The notes beneath the pieces are model-generated. The model saw only the letters and a list, made by a program, of their open reading frames with translations. It made no database searches and was not told the origin of the DNA. A stretch of 36,604 nt of DNA from an uncultured Lachnospiraceae bacterium (lineage in GTDB: Bacteria; Bacillota; Clostridia; Lachnospirales; Lachnospiraceae). The DNA is taken from positions 1 to 36,604 of the forward strand of contig CADBTR010000038.1 of NCBI GenBank assembly GCA_902797675.1, given 5' to 3'. The stretch's first letter is position 1; the number at the start of each line of letters is the position of its first letter. Positions 23,660-32,429 of the stretch are shown here, piece after piece. Both the position numbers and the translations under genes were made by a program.

Positions 23660-24073
23660 TCAACACTTCACGATCTTGACTTCCGCCATCGCACCCTGAT
23701 TCAATTCAACGCTCAGGCTGAGTTTTCCGCCAAGATTGGTCTTCATGGTTCCTGCATTCATACCGTCAATAAATATCGTATATTCCGTCTCAGATTCCAG
23801 TTCTACCGTAATCTGAGGTTCTTCCTTTGCCTCTACCTGAAACTGAACTTTATTCTCAGTCATACTGAAGTTGTGTACGGCAGTTCCCGGCACCGATTCA
23901 TACACAAATGTTCCGTTTTTTTCAAGTTTTGTGATCTCCTGAAAGGTTTTTACCTTATACAGATCTCCATTCACCTCAAAATCAGATAATTTTGTCTTTT
24001 TATCCAGATCAAAATTACCGAAACTTAAGGTTCCGTCATCTTCTTTGCGGATCAACTCATTAATAACTGCCAT
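23660..24073 (-). CDS. conserved hypothetical protein between clpC and radA
   Basis: A 137-aa soluble protein with no signal peptide. It opens M-A-V-I-N-E-L-I-R and then F-G-N-F-D-L-D-K-K-T-K, and looks like an all-beta protein throughout: a V-N-G-D-L-Y-K-V-K strand, a E-P-Q-I-T-V-E-L stretch and a short G-M-N-A-G-T-M turn. I do not recognise an established function. The strong AGGAGG site and tight spacing to radA show it is a real operon gene. A beta-sandwich or small ligand-binding fold is the best guess from sequence pattern. Confidence 0.75.
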   Translation of the reverse strand: MAVINELIRKEDDGTLSFGNFDLDKKTKLSDFEVNGDLYKVKTFQEITKLEKNGTFVYESVPGTAVHNFSMTENKVQFQVEAKEEPQITVELESETEYTIFIDGMNAGTMKTNLGGKLSLSVELNQGAMAEVKIVKC

Positions 24074-24110
24074 CTTTTTTTCCTCCTGTGCTTTACACTT
24101 ATATTATTTT

Positions 24111-24133
24111 CACAATGCGCTTTTGCGCTTGTG
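24111..24133. other. GC hairpin after clpC
   Basis: CACAAGCGC-AAAA-GCGCATTGTG on the minus strand forms a nine-pair stem with one bulged A, four bases after the clpC stop. No T-run follows on the minus strand; the plus strand has TCTTTTACTTTTT instead. It may be an inefficient terminator or a mRNA-stabilising stem at the clpC 3' end. Confidence 0.5.
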
Positions 24134-24137
24134 TCTT

Positions 24138-26588
24138 TTACTTTTTAACAAAAAAATCCAATGTTTCTCCTTTGACCCGTACATTCACACAATCTCCGGA
24201 TTTGATTTTACCGTCTAAGATCTGTTCTGCAAGGGGATCCTCGATCATCTCTGTCAGCGCGCGCTTAATCGGTCTCGCGCCATATTTCTTATCGTATTTT
24301 TTCTCTACGATAAAGCGTTTGGCAGCCGGCTGCACATGAAGCTTAATGTCCATCTGCCGCGAAATGCGATCGGTAATCTCTTTGAGCAGAATGGTTATGA
24401 TCTGCTGCATATCATCCTTCGTAAGCGCATGAAAGACAATACTGTCGTCAATCCGGTTTAAAAACTCCGGTTTGAACATCTTTCTGACGACTTCCATAAC
24501 CGCCGATTTCATATGCTCATAATCCGCCTTCTCATCATCCGACGCTCCGAATCCGAGTTTCTTAGGCTCCATGATACGTTCCGCCCCCGCATTGGAAGTC
24601 ATAATGATGATCGTATTCTTAAAATCCACTTTTCGTCCCTTTGCGTCGGTAATATGACCGTCATCCAACACCTGCAAAAGAACATTGAAAATATCCGGAT
24701 GGGCTTTTTCCACCTCATCAAATAAGATCACCGAATATGGATTTCTTCTTACTTTCTCGGACAGCTGACCGCCTTCTTCAAATCCGACATATCCCGGAGG
24801 GGAACCGATGATCTTGGATACGCTGTGTTTCTCCATATATTCCGTCATATCGACGCGTATCAATGCCTTTTCATCACCGAATACCGCCTCAGCCAGCGCC
24901 TTGGACAATTCCGTCTTTCCCACGCCCGTAGGTCCTAAGAACATGAAAGAACCGATCGGCTTTTTTGGATCTTTTAATCCTACTCTGCCGCGTTTTACGG
25001 CTCTTGCCACTGCCTGAACCGCTTCCGTCTGACCGACTACGCGTTTTTTTAAAATTCCTTCCAGTTTTTTTAAGCGCTCCGCCTCTGTTTGAGAAAGTTT
25101 ACTTACCGGAATCTTCGTCCACATAGAAACCACATTCTCAACATCCTCCGGCAGTAATTTTTCTTCATTTCTGTTTCTTGCTTTTTTTGAGTGTTCCGTT
25201 GTCTTCTTGATTTCCTCCTCCAAAGCCAGAAGTTCCTGCCTCTTCTCTGACGCAGCCTTGATTTTTCCGGCAATGATCTCCTCCTCCAGCTGCATCTCCA
25301 TGTCACGCTTTTGTTCCTGCAGCGTTCTTATTTCCCCGGAGGTTGTAAATCTCTTTAAAACTTTTCCGGAGGCTGCTTCATCCATCAGATCAATGGCTTT
25401 ATCCGGAAGATATCTGTCATTGATATAGCGCACAGAAAGCGCTACCGCTGCCTTCACCGCCTCATCCGTAATCTCCAGATGATGATGTCTTTCATATCGG
25501 CTCTTTAACCCCAGAAGAATCTCCTCTGCCTGTTCTACCGAAGGTTCTTCCACTGTCACCGGTTGAAAACGCCGCTCCAATGCCGCATCTTTTTCAAAAT
25601 GCTTCCGATATTCCTCGATGGTCGTAGCACCGATCACCCGAATCTCTCCTCTTGATAAAGCCGGCTTTAAGATATTTGCCGCATCCAGCGCACCCTCAGC
25701 GCCTCCCGCACCGATCAATGTATGAATCTCATCGATAAACAAAAGAATATTTCCGTCCCTCTGTACTTCAGCAATCATTCTCTTGATCCGTTCTTCAAAT
25801 TCTCCGCGATATTTAGAACCTGCCACCATTCCTGATAAATCAAGCGACAATACCCGTAACCCTGCCACATTTTCAGGCACATCACCAGAAGCCAGTCGCA
25901 TTGCCAATCCTTCCACAATTGCGGTTTTACCGACTCCCGGTTCTCCGATCAGGCAAGGATTATTTTTCATGCGTCTGGTTAATATCTGAATGACGCGTTC
26001 AATCTCATTCTCTCTGCAAAAAACAGGATCCAGTTTGTCCTCTTTTGCCAGTTTCGTCAGATCTCTCGTATACTGATCCAAGGCTTTATTTCCCTTCGCC
26101 TTGCCCTTATTTTGCCTGAAATTGTTCACTTCCTCTCTTGCAAGATTCGGATCTACACCAATTCCGGTCAGCAATTCTCCATATAATTTTTGCGCCGATA
26201 CATCCATCATTGCAAGGATCCTCGGTGCCGTACTTTCTGTTTCTTTCAACAATGCCATCAAAAGATGCTCCGTTCCGATCTTATCCTGACCGTACTTTGC
26301 CGCCTCCAACGCGCTATTCTCAATGACATGCTGCGCACTTTTGGAAAATCCTTCGGGATCTGATACCACAATGCTCCCCACAGACTGGAACATGGTTTCG
26401 ATCATCTCATAAACTCTTTCGTATGTTACTTTCACTGCCTCCAGAGCCGTCTGGGCAACACTCCCCTTTACCTGCGCAAGTCCGCACAAAAGATGCTCCG
26501 TTCCCACATATCCGTGTCCCAGCTTTCCGGAACATATCCCTGCGTTCTCGATTGCTTTTTTTGCGCTTTCTGTAAATCTATCCTGCAT
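24138..26588 (-). CDS. clpC: ATP-dependent Clp protease ATPase subunit ClpC
   Basis: An 816-aa Hsp100 unfoldase that feeds substrates to ClpP. The N-terminal double Clp repeat covers about residues 1-145. The first AAA module has Walker A GEPGVGKT near residue 217 and DEIHTLIGAG. A middle coiled-coil region with the ClpC-type linker follows. The second AAA module has GPTGVGKTELSK and GSPPGYVG. The ClpP-docking loop is probably LGF in PKKLGFGAS. A frame extension to a TTG eight codons upstream (26612) exists, but the ATG at 26588, preceded by AGGAAAGG, is the better start and gives the family-typical QDRFTESAKKA beginning. ctsR, mcsA and mcsB, its usual partners in Bacillus, are absent here. 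Confidence 0.95.
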   Translation of the reverse strand: MQDRFTESAKKAIENAGICSGKLGHGYVGTEHLLCGLAQVKGSVAQTALEAVKVTYERVYEMIETMFQSVGSIVVSDPEGFSKSAQHVIENSALEAAKYGQDKIGTEHLLMALLKETESTAPRILAMMDVSAQKLYGELLTGIGVDPNLAREEVNNFRQNKGKAKGNKALDQYTRDLTKLAKEDKLDPVFCRENEIERVIQILTRRMKNNPCLIGEPGVGKTAIVEGLAMRLASGDVPENVAGLRVLSLDLSGMVAGSKYRGEFEERIKRMIAEVQRDGNILLFIDEIHTLIGAGGAEGALDAANILKPALSRGEIRVIGATTIEEYRKHFEKDAALERRFQPVTVEEPSVEQAEEILLGLKSRYERHHHLEITDEAVKAAVALSVRYINDRYLPDKAIDLMDEAASGKVLKRFTTSGEIRTLQEQKRDMEMQLEEEIIAGKIKAASEKRQELLALEEEIKKTTEHSKKARNRNEEKLLPEDVENVVSMWTKIPVSKLSQTEAERLKKLEGILKKRVVGQTEAVQAVARAVKRGRVGLKDPKKPIGSFMFLGPTGVGKTELSKALAEAVFGDEKALIRVDMTEYMEKHSVSKIIGSPPGYVGFEEGGQLSEKVRRNPYSVILFDEVEKAHPDIFNVLLQVLDDGHITDAKGRKVDFKNTIIIMTSNAGAERIMEPKKLGFGASDDEKADYEHMKSAVMEVVRKMFKPEFLNRIDDSIVFHALTKDDMQQIITILLKEITDRISRQMDIKLHVQPAAKRFIVEKKYDKKYGARPIKRALTEMIEDPLAEQILDGKIKSGDCVNVRVKGETLDFFVKK

Positions 26589-26625
26589 GGTTTTCTGTTT
26601 CCTTTCCTGCAATCCGCTAATCGGA

Positions 26626-28347
26626 CTATTTACTTCCTAATATCTGATCGATGGCCTGATCGATGGCCTCGCTTTCCATCGGAGGCTCTTCTTTCTCGTC
26701 TTCCTCCTCTGATTCGGACGCTTCCTCTGTCATCGTGTTCTTCTCTCCAAAGCCTTTTGCCGACGTTCCCTGCTTACGCAATTTCTCACTATTCTGTGCG
26801 TTCCCTGCTCCGCCTTTCTTTCTTCCGGCAAGAGCAACAATGATCATCATAATCATCAACAAGAACACCAGCACCGCCAAAACAATAATAATCAAACTTC
26901 GGTTTGCAATTTTCTGCTGCAGATCATCCTTCTCCGCCTGAGACAGATTGTAATTAAGATCTGTCATAACACCTGTTCGTTCCTGCTCCAGTGCAGATTT
27001 CACATAACGGAGCATCGTTCCCTCTTTTGCGTCATAATAATAAAAGCCGCTTACACCGTTCCAGTTCATCGCATAAACAAAATACATATCCGAAATGCCG
27101 TAATTCAACGCATCAACCGTTTTTCCGCTCACCGTAATCGGAGTAATCTTGAATTCCTGTCCGATTTCCCCGGAAAAAGGCAATTTGATATCCTCCGGTA
27201 TGTCAAGAAGCGCATAAACATGCTGACGCACCGTTAAGGCTATATACGGCGCAAATGTTTTCTTCTCTTTATCAAAAATAAAGAAATCAGATACGCCGGT
27301 CTCTATATTCGTCAGATACATCAATTCCAGTTTTGTGGAAAGTCCCTGTAATACCTGAACCGGAATTCCGTTGTAATCCGCTAAGATTACCTCATATCCC
27401 TCCGGGAGCACCGTTCCTTCCGGAATCAGCTCCGCGATCAGATAGGAAGTCTGATCGATCTTCACCTCCAGAGGATTCGTCACTGCCACCGCTGTCGCGG
27501 TCGTCTCTTCCTGCAACGTTTCCCCGCTGCTTGTTTCCTCGATCGTGGTTTCTTCCACGGTAGTTTCCTCTACGGTAGGTTCCTGTTCCGTCGTCTCCTG
27601 CACCGTCGCCTGCTGTGCAGCCTTATCCGTATAGATCACATATTGTCTGACGCTTCCGTCTTCCGCCGTCACCGTTATCGTTGTGGTATTCGCGCCGGTA
27701 TCAATTACAGTACCTGCTACTTTAACCGCAGCTTTTCCATCACTGGCCGCCGCATCCAGAGACAAACGGCTGATGTTGGCTTCCACTGAAATATGATACT
27801 CCGTCACATCCGCTGAAAACCCCGGCGTCAATGGAATAATTTGTGTTGTCCCGTCATCAGCGACTGTCGAAACATTCAATGCCGCCAGACGATTTTCCGA
27901 TGAATAAGTGACCGGTGCCGCCACATTGACGGAACCGCCGGAGAAATTCGTTGCCATATCATTCAATTCCGAATCACAGGGCGCATTGATTGCATTTAAT
28001 GAAAGTCCCGCATTGCCGGCACTCTTTGTCTTAAAGGTCAAAGTATATGATTTTGCCTTACTGTTCACATAATCATTGTACAACTGCAGCGTACCGCCTC
28101 CGCCGCCGTCCGCTCCCGAAACATATTCCAGAATATTCGGATCATAAGATACACTCAAAGCATAAGCGCCGATGGTTGCCTGGGAAGACAGCGATACCGT
28201 CACCGTTACCGTATCTCCCACTGTCGCGGAAGTACTTGATATACTTCCGTTAAAATCCGCTGCATTCACCGTCTTTTGAAAGCTGACTACCAAAACAAAA
28301 ACAATCATCAATAACTGTGGGAAAAACTCCCATCGTTGACGTTTCAT
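26626..28347 (-). CDS. membrane-anchored cohesin protein (mini-scaffoldin)
   Basis: A 573-aa surface protein. A signal peptide covers residues 1-30. Residues 31-145 match a cohesin domain: the V-G-D-T-V-T-V-T-V strand, S-Y-D-P-N-I-L-E-Y-V-S, S-Y-T-L-T-F-K-T-K and the closing G-G-S-V-N-V. Residues 153-242 look like a cadherin-like beta-sandwich domain (PF12733 type). A Thr/Glu repeat linker covers about 249-283, followed by an unrecognised domain (291-452), a short coiled coil and a transmembrane helix at 484-507. The cytoplasmic tail of about 65 residues is strongly acidic. It follows, 54 bases downstream, a gene whose product ends in a dockerin, so the two are predicted partners. The ribosome site is AGAGGAGG. 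Domain calls are by eye; the cohesin match is good but binding is unproven. Confidence 0.83.
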   Translation of the reverse strand: MKRQRWEFFPQLLMIVFVLVVSFQKTVNAADFNGSISSTSATVGDTVTVTVSLSSQATIGAYALSVSYDPNILEYVSGADGGGGGTLQLYNDYVNSKAKSYTLTFKTKSAGNAGLSLNAINAPCDSELNDMATNFSGGSVNVAAPVTYSSENRLAALNVSTVADDGTTQIIPLTPGFSADVTEYHISVEANISRLSLDAAASDGKAAVKVAGTVIDTGANTTTITVTAEDGSVRQYVIYTDKAAQQATVQETTEQEPTVEETTVEETTIEETSSGETLQEETTATAVAVTNPLEVKIDQTSYLIAELIPEGTVLPEGYEVILADYNGIPVQVLQGLSTKLELMYLTNIETGVSDFFIFDKEKKTFAPYIALTVRQHVYALLDIPEDIKLPFSGEIGQEFKITPITVSGKTVDALNYGISDMYFVYAMNWNGVSGFYYYDAKEGTMLRYVKSALEQERTGVMTDLNYNLSQAEKDDLQQKIANRSLIIIVLAVLVFLLMIMMIIVALAGRKKGGAGNAQNSEKLRKQGTSAKGFGEKNTMTEEASESEEEDEKEEPPMESEAIDQAIDQILGSK

Positions 28348-28365
28348 CTGTTTCCTCCTCTGACA

Positions 28366-28388
28366 GCAGCCGTTTATGAGCCGGCTGC
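28366..28388. other. intercistronic hairpin between dockerin and cohesin genes
   Basis: GCAGCCG and CGGCTGC form an exact seven-bp stem around nine bases, just upstream of the cohesin gene ribosome site. No T-run follows on either strand. It could protect or separate the two messages and set different expression levels, which would matter for scaffold-to-cargo ratio. Confidence 0.5.
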
Positions 28389-28401
28389 CGTTCCCGTTCT
28401 C

Positions 28402-30450
28402 TCATTGTGTGATTTTCATTTGACCTAATATATGTTTTTTTATCATATAGGCATCCTTAATGGTAATTCCGTCATTTCCTTTATTCACATCTGCCGCTTT
28501 CGCATAAACGCCGGAGAGTTTTTCCGTTCCCAGGATATCTTTTCTGATCAGATAAGCATCCTTGACATTCAATTCACCATCTCCGTTGACATCTCCATAT
28601 AACAGGATCTGAAATTCTTTATATAAAGTCTTATCTGCATTCAAAATCCGAACTTTATCACCAGTTCCCAATACGCCGCTCTTTTCCTTTCCGGCTTCGT
28701 CTGTAATCACCACATTTCCATTGGAAACCTCGACACATCCCAGCAGATTCTCTGCGGTCGTTCCATATCCGAGAGCAGAGATCAATCCCGCATTCTCATC
28801 TACGGTCAGCAGCCGGATCTTATAATCCGTATTTGTATTCGCCGATGCTTTTCTGTTGACATAAATCGTATACACCCTGGATGTACCGTTTTCCGCAACA
28901 ACCGTCACATCAATCCGGTTGCTTCCCACACTGAGGTTGTGTGTTCCGGTTCCCGATACGGAAGCTTTGCCGTCTACCGCCGTCGCATTCACAGTGATAC
29001 TTGACACACTATTTTCTACCGTCACGTCGTATTGCTGCGTAAAAGAGTCAAATGACTGCGTCATATTGCCTTTCGAGACAGTCAGACTGCTCAATATATT
29101 ATTCGGACTTCCGTCTTTCACCGGCATTGGACATACCGAAGAAGGCATATTCTTATAAACCGGAATTTTGAATACAATGGTAAGACTGCTCTTCATTGCA
29201 TCCGAGTATCCTTTTGCGGTTGTCCGTCCCTCATCTCTTGCTGCGATAATATGCGTCATATATTGATGGGTATAAGGTATCCCGACAAAATCAAATTTTT
29301 TATAATAGATCGTATCCTGCCCCGCTAAAATATAACTCTTTCCGTATAGAGTCGCGCCGCCTAAGATCGACTTATATCTGGTATTCCATGGCCGATAAGA
29401 AGCGGAATCCGTCTTCTTTGCATAAATCAAACCATTGATCACCGCGCTGTTTCCACCGCTGGCATAAGCTCCCCAGTTGAAATAATTATAATATCCCTCA
29501 TATCCGCTGACCGTTCCGGAAATCAATTTTCCGGTTCCGTCAGAGCCCTGCTCCTGAATAATGGAGGCTGCAAGACAAAACGGGCTGACTCCCGTCTTTG
29601 CCGCCACATCCATGAGAACTTTGGCGTATGTGTTGGCATTTCCACTCCCGTCCGCGATCTCATTTCTCGCCATAAACGTTCCCGCCAGCATCTGAACAAG
29701 TCCGTCTTCAGTCTGATATGCCGGCTGATAAGACAATGCCTCAAATTGAAAAATATAATTTTCATTCAAAAAATTTCTCGGATCCAGAGCATACGCTACC
29801 AATTCCTTTGACGCCGCCGCCCAGCTTCCTCCGTCAAATCCGTACCATACGCCGGTCTGCCAGTTATAGGCATCCGTCTCTGTGGATTTCCATGATGAAA
29901 TCGAGCTTTTCGAGATCAGACTTCTTCCGGTGACCGACTCCTGCTGTACCACCGTATTCCAGTCATAATCCAGATGGTCTGCCTCAAATACCCAATTCGG
30001 ATATTTTGCATGCAATTGCCTTAAATAAACCTTATAATCTTCCGGAAATCCCTGTTTTGTAAGATACGTCTCAAAATCACCGTCAGATGTATAAGAACGC
30101 TCCGACTCGTTTACATAATTGCTGTGCACATAGCCGGACAGTGCTGAATTATTATAGTCAAATTCAATCTGATACCATTTCGAACCGTCTGTGGCGTACG
30201 CTTCCCCTGTTATGGTAATTGCATACCCGTTGGTAAGCTGAACATTCTGCCCGTTATATGTCAGTCTGGCATAGGAAGTGCCCGGACCGGTTCGTACATT
30301 CAGCACGTCATCCACCTGAACAATTCCGGTCTTCGGATCATACCCGTATATTTTCTCTGGCGCAAAAAACGCAAAAAGACCACTGATCATTGACATTACT
30401 GTCACGACACAAATCAGTTTGATCTTTTTGCGATTCCTTTTGTACTCCAT
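28402..30450 (-). CDS. dockerin-bearing cell-wall hydrolase (SH3b, glucosaminidase-like)
   Basis: A 682-aa exported protein. A hydrophobic signal or anchor segment lies at about 11-30. Residues 41-113 form a bacterial SH3 domain (D-V-L-N-V-R-T-G-P-G-T-S-Y). Residues about 120-435 resemble an N-acetylglucosaminidase of the LytB/LytG kind; E300 in AASIIQEQGSDG is the likely catalytic acid. A cadherin-like beta-sandwich covers about 453-533 and a short linker domain 543-617. The C-terminal 619-676 is a type I dockerin. Its first calcium loop is canonical (D620 to D631: GDVNGDGELNVKD). The second (D654 to D666) has one extra residue. The paired helices read AYLIRK and AYMIKK. The adjacent downstream gene encodes a cohesin, its predicted receptor. 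Peptidoglycan as substrate is inferred from SH3b plus glucosaminidase. Confidence 0.85.
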   Translation of the reverse strand: MEYKRNRKKIKLICVVTVMSMISGLFAFFAPEKIYGYDPKTGIVQVDDVLNVRTGPGTSYARLTYNGQNVQLTNGYAITITGEAYATDGSKWYQIEFDYNNSALSGYVHSNYVNESERSYTSDGDFETYLTKQGFPEDYKVYLRQLHAKYPNWVFEADHLDYDWNTVVQQESVTGRSLISKSSISSWKSTETDAYNWQTGVWYGFDGGSWAAASKELVAYALDPRNFLNENYIFQFEALSYQPAYQTEDGLVQMLAGTFMARNEIADGSGNANTYAKVLMDVAAKTGVSPFCLAASIIQEQGSDGTGKLISGTVSGYEGYYNYFNWGAYASGGNSAVINGLIYAKKTDSASYRPWNTRYKSILGGATLYGKSYILAGQDTIYYKKFDFVGIPYTHQYMTHIIAARDEGRTTAKGYSDAMKSSLTIVFKIPVYKNMPSSVCPMPVKDGSPNNILSSLTVSKGNMTQSFDSFTQQYDVTVENSVSSITVNATAVDGKASVSGTGTHNLSVGSNRIDVTVVAENGTSRVYTIYVNRKASANTNTDYKIRLLTVDENAGLISALGYGTTAENLLGCVEVSNGNVVITDEAGKEKSGVLGTGDKVRILNADKTLYKEFQILLYGDVNGDGELNVKDAYLIRKDILGTEKLSGVYAKAADVNKGNDGITIKDAYMIKKHILGQMKITQ

Positions 30451-30476
30451 GTTCTATTCATCTCCACGTTCCATCC

Positions 30477-30509
30477 GGACGGGAATTTTATCCGTTTCCC
30501 GTCCTTTTT
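30477..30509 (+). terminator. terminator-like hairpin facing the plus strand
   Basis: GGACGGGAA (30477-30485) pairs exactly with TTCCCGTCC (30496-30504) and is followed by TTTTT on the plus strand. On the minus strand, where all genes lie, the stem is followed by GGATGG and would not terminate. It sits between purD and the dockerin gene and may stop antisense transcription, or act as a structured leader of the dockerin message. Confidence 0.55.
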
Positions 30510-30528
30510 CTCACAGTTCTCTGATTTT

Positions 30529-31800
30529 CTAAGCTTCGTCTATTGCTTTTCCGATATCATTTCTCATATATTTATTCTCAAAGGAGATCAATTTTGTGGC
30601 CTCATAAGCATTCTTTCTTGCTTTCTTCAGATCCTCTCCCTTAGCTACAACTCCAAGCACACGACCGCCATTCGTCACGATCTGTCCGTCTTTGAATTTT
30701 GTTCCGGCGTGGAACACATAATATCCGTCTTTATCCTTAAAATTCTCAAAGCCCGTAATCGGATAGCCTTTCTCATAATGCTCCGGATAACCGTCGGAAG
30801 CAAGCACCACACATACTGCGGCATTATCTTCAAATTGCAGATCCACCTGATCCAGCGTTCCGTCAATGCATGCCTCAAATACTTCCACAATATCATTCTT
30901 CATCCGCGGAAGTACCACCTGCGCCTCCGGATCGCCGAATCTTGCATTGTACTCCAATACTTTCGGTCCGTCCTTTGTGAGCATCAGACCGAAGAAAATA
31001 ATTCCCTTAAAGGTTCTTCCCTCTGCCTTCATGGCATCCACTGTTTTCTGATAAATATGTTCTTTGCAAAATGTGTCCACTTCTGCCGTATAGAAAGGAC
31101 TCGGCGAGAAAGTACCCATACCGCCGGTATTCAATCCCTGATCTCCGTCCTTTGCGCGCTTATGATCCTGTGCGGAAGTCATGATCTTGATCGTATCACC
31201 GTCCACATAAGAGAGCACCGACACTTCCCTTCCGGTCATAAACTCCTCAATAACGATGGTATTTCCGGCATCACCGAATTGCTTGTCAAGCATCAAAGTT
31301 TTAACGCCGGCAATTGCCTCATCCCTGGTATTGCAGATCAATACGCCCTTTCCGAGAGCCAGTCCGTCTGCTTTTAACACAATCGGATACTTGGATGTCT
31401 CAAGATATGCAAGGGCATCCTGCGGATTATTGAAATTCTCATACGCAGCCGTAGGAATCCCGTATTTTTTCATCAGATCTTTGGAAAATGCCTTGGAACC
31501 TTCCAAAACCGCTGCATTCTTCCGTGGTCCGAATATTCTCAAGCCTTCTTTCTCAAAAATGTCAACGATACCGCCCACAAGAGGATCGTCCATTCCGACC
31601 ACTGTCAGATCGATCTGTTTTTCTTTGGCAAACGCTGCCAGTTTCTCAAATTCCATGGCGCCGATGTCAACGCACTCGGCAAATTCACTGATTCCGGCAT
31701 TTCCCGGTGCACAGTAGATCTTATCAACTTTCGGGCTCTTTGCGACTTTCCATGCAATCACATGCTCACGACCGCCGCTTCCCACAATTAATACTCTCAT
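30529..31800 (-). CDS. purD: phosphoribosylamine-glycine ligase (GARS)
   Basis: A 423-aa ATP-grasp enzyme that joins glycine to phosphoribosylamine in step 2 of purine synthesis. It opens MRVLIVGSGGREHVIAWK, the family N-terminus. It has the KADGLALGKGV ATP-binding segment, HKRAKDGDQGLNTGGMG and EYNARFGDPE, all diagnostic. Length is normal and it is single-domain, not fused to PurM or PurN as in eukaryotes. It starts two bases after the purN stop with an AGGAG site and ends the purE-M-N-D cluster. Confidence 0.97.
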   Translation of the reverse strand: MRVLIVGSGGREHVIAWKVAKSPKVDKIYCAPGNAGISEFAECVDIGAMEFEKLAAFAKEKQIDLTVVGMDDPLVGGIVDIFEKEGLRIFGPRKNAAVLEGSKAFSKDLMKKYGIPTAAYENFNNPQDALAYLETSKYPIVLKADGLALGKGVLICNTRDEAIAGVKTLMLDKQFGDAGNTIVIEEFMTGREVSVLSYVDGDTIKIMTSAQDHKRAKDGDQGLNTGGMGTFSPSPFYTAEVDTFCKEHIYQKTVDAMKAEGRTFKGIIFFGLMLTKDGPKVLEYNARFGDPEAQVVLPRMKNDIVEVFEACIDGTLDQVDLQFEDNAAVCVVLASDGYPEHYEKGYPITGFENFKDKDGYYVFHAGTKFKDGQIVTNGGRVLGVVAKGEDLKKARKNAYEATKLISFENKYMRNDIGKAIDEA

Positions 31801-31802
31801 TA

Positions 31803-32429
31803 TTACTCCTCTATAAATACTTTTCCATCACGAACAAAGACCCTGTCATTGGCAATCGCATTGATCGCCTGTGGCATGATGACCCATTCTGCTTCTTCCA
31901 TTACCCGCTGCTGCAAAGTTTTCGGCGTATCATCCGGTTTCACCATAACAGCTTTTTGCAAAATAATCGGTCCCGTATCTGTTCCGTCATCCACAAAATG
32001 GCAGGTTGCCCCTGTCACTTTCACGCCGCGCTCCAGTGCTTTCTCATGAACTTTCAATCCATAATAGCCTGTCCCGCAAAAAGACGGGATCAACGACGGA
32101 TGGATATTGATGATCCTGTTCGGATATTTCTCAATCAGTTCTTTCGGCAATACCACAAGACAGCCTGCAAGCACGATCAGATCCAGATGATAACTGTCAA
32201 GCGTATCGATCAGCTTCCGGTTAAATTGCACTCTCTGTTCAAAATCCTTCGGTGAAATGCAGAGTGCCTCAATCCCGGCATTTTTGGCGCGCTCCAGCGC
32301 ATACGCATTCTTATTGTTGCTGATTACCACTTCAATGCCGGCATTTGTGATCTTCCCATCGCGAATTCCGTCTATGATCGCCTGAAGATTCGTTCCTCCG
32401 CCGGACACCATCACGCCGATTCTTAACAT
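31803..32429 (-). CDS. purN: phosphoribosylglycinamide formyltransferase, folate-dependent
   Basis: A 208-aa enzyme transferring a formyl group from 10-formyl-tetrahydrofolate to GAR in step 3 of purine synthesis. Typical motifs are GVMVSGGGTNLQAI at the start, the catalytic NIHPSLIPSFCG loop, and GATCHFVDDGTDTGPII with the catalytic His and Asp. It overlaps the purM stop by seven bases, implying coupled translation. Its length matches E. coli PurN closely, and the ATP-dependent PurT alternative is not related in sequence. Confidence 0.97.
   Translation of the reverse strand: MLRIGVMVSGGGTNLQAIIDGIRDGKITNAGIEVVISNNKNAYALERAKNAGIEALCISPKDFEQRVQFNRKLIDTLDSYHLDLIVLAGCLVVLPKELIEKYPNRIINIHPSLIPSFCGTGYYGLKVHEKALERGVKVTGATCHFVDDGTDTGPIILQKAVMVKPDDTPKTLQQRVMEEAEWVIMPQAINAIANDRVFVRDGKVFIEE

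Noticed and set aside
26589-26625. CtsR operator before clpC
   Set aside because: No tandem GGTCAAA-like heptads in the short spacer or near the start.
30709-31377. A 222-codon open frame on the plus strand
   Set aside because: Antisense to purD; composition and lack of a ribosome site mark it as a shadow frame.
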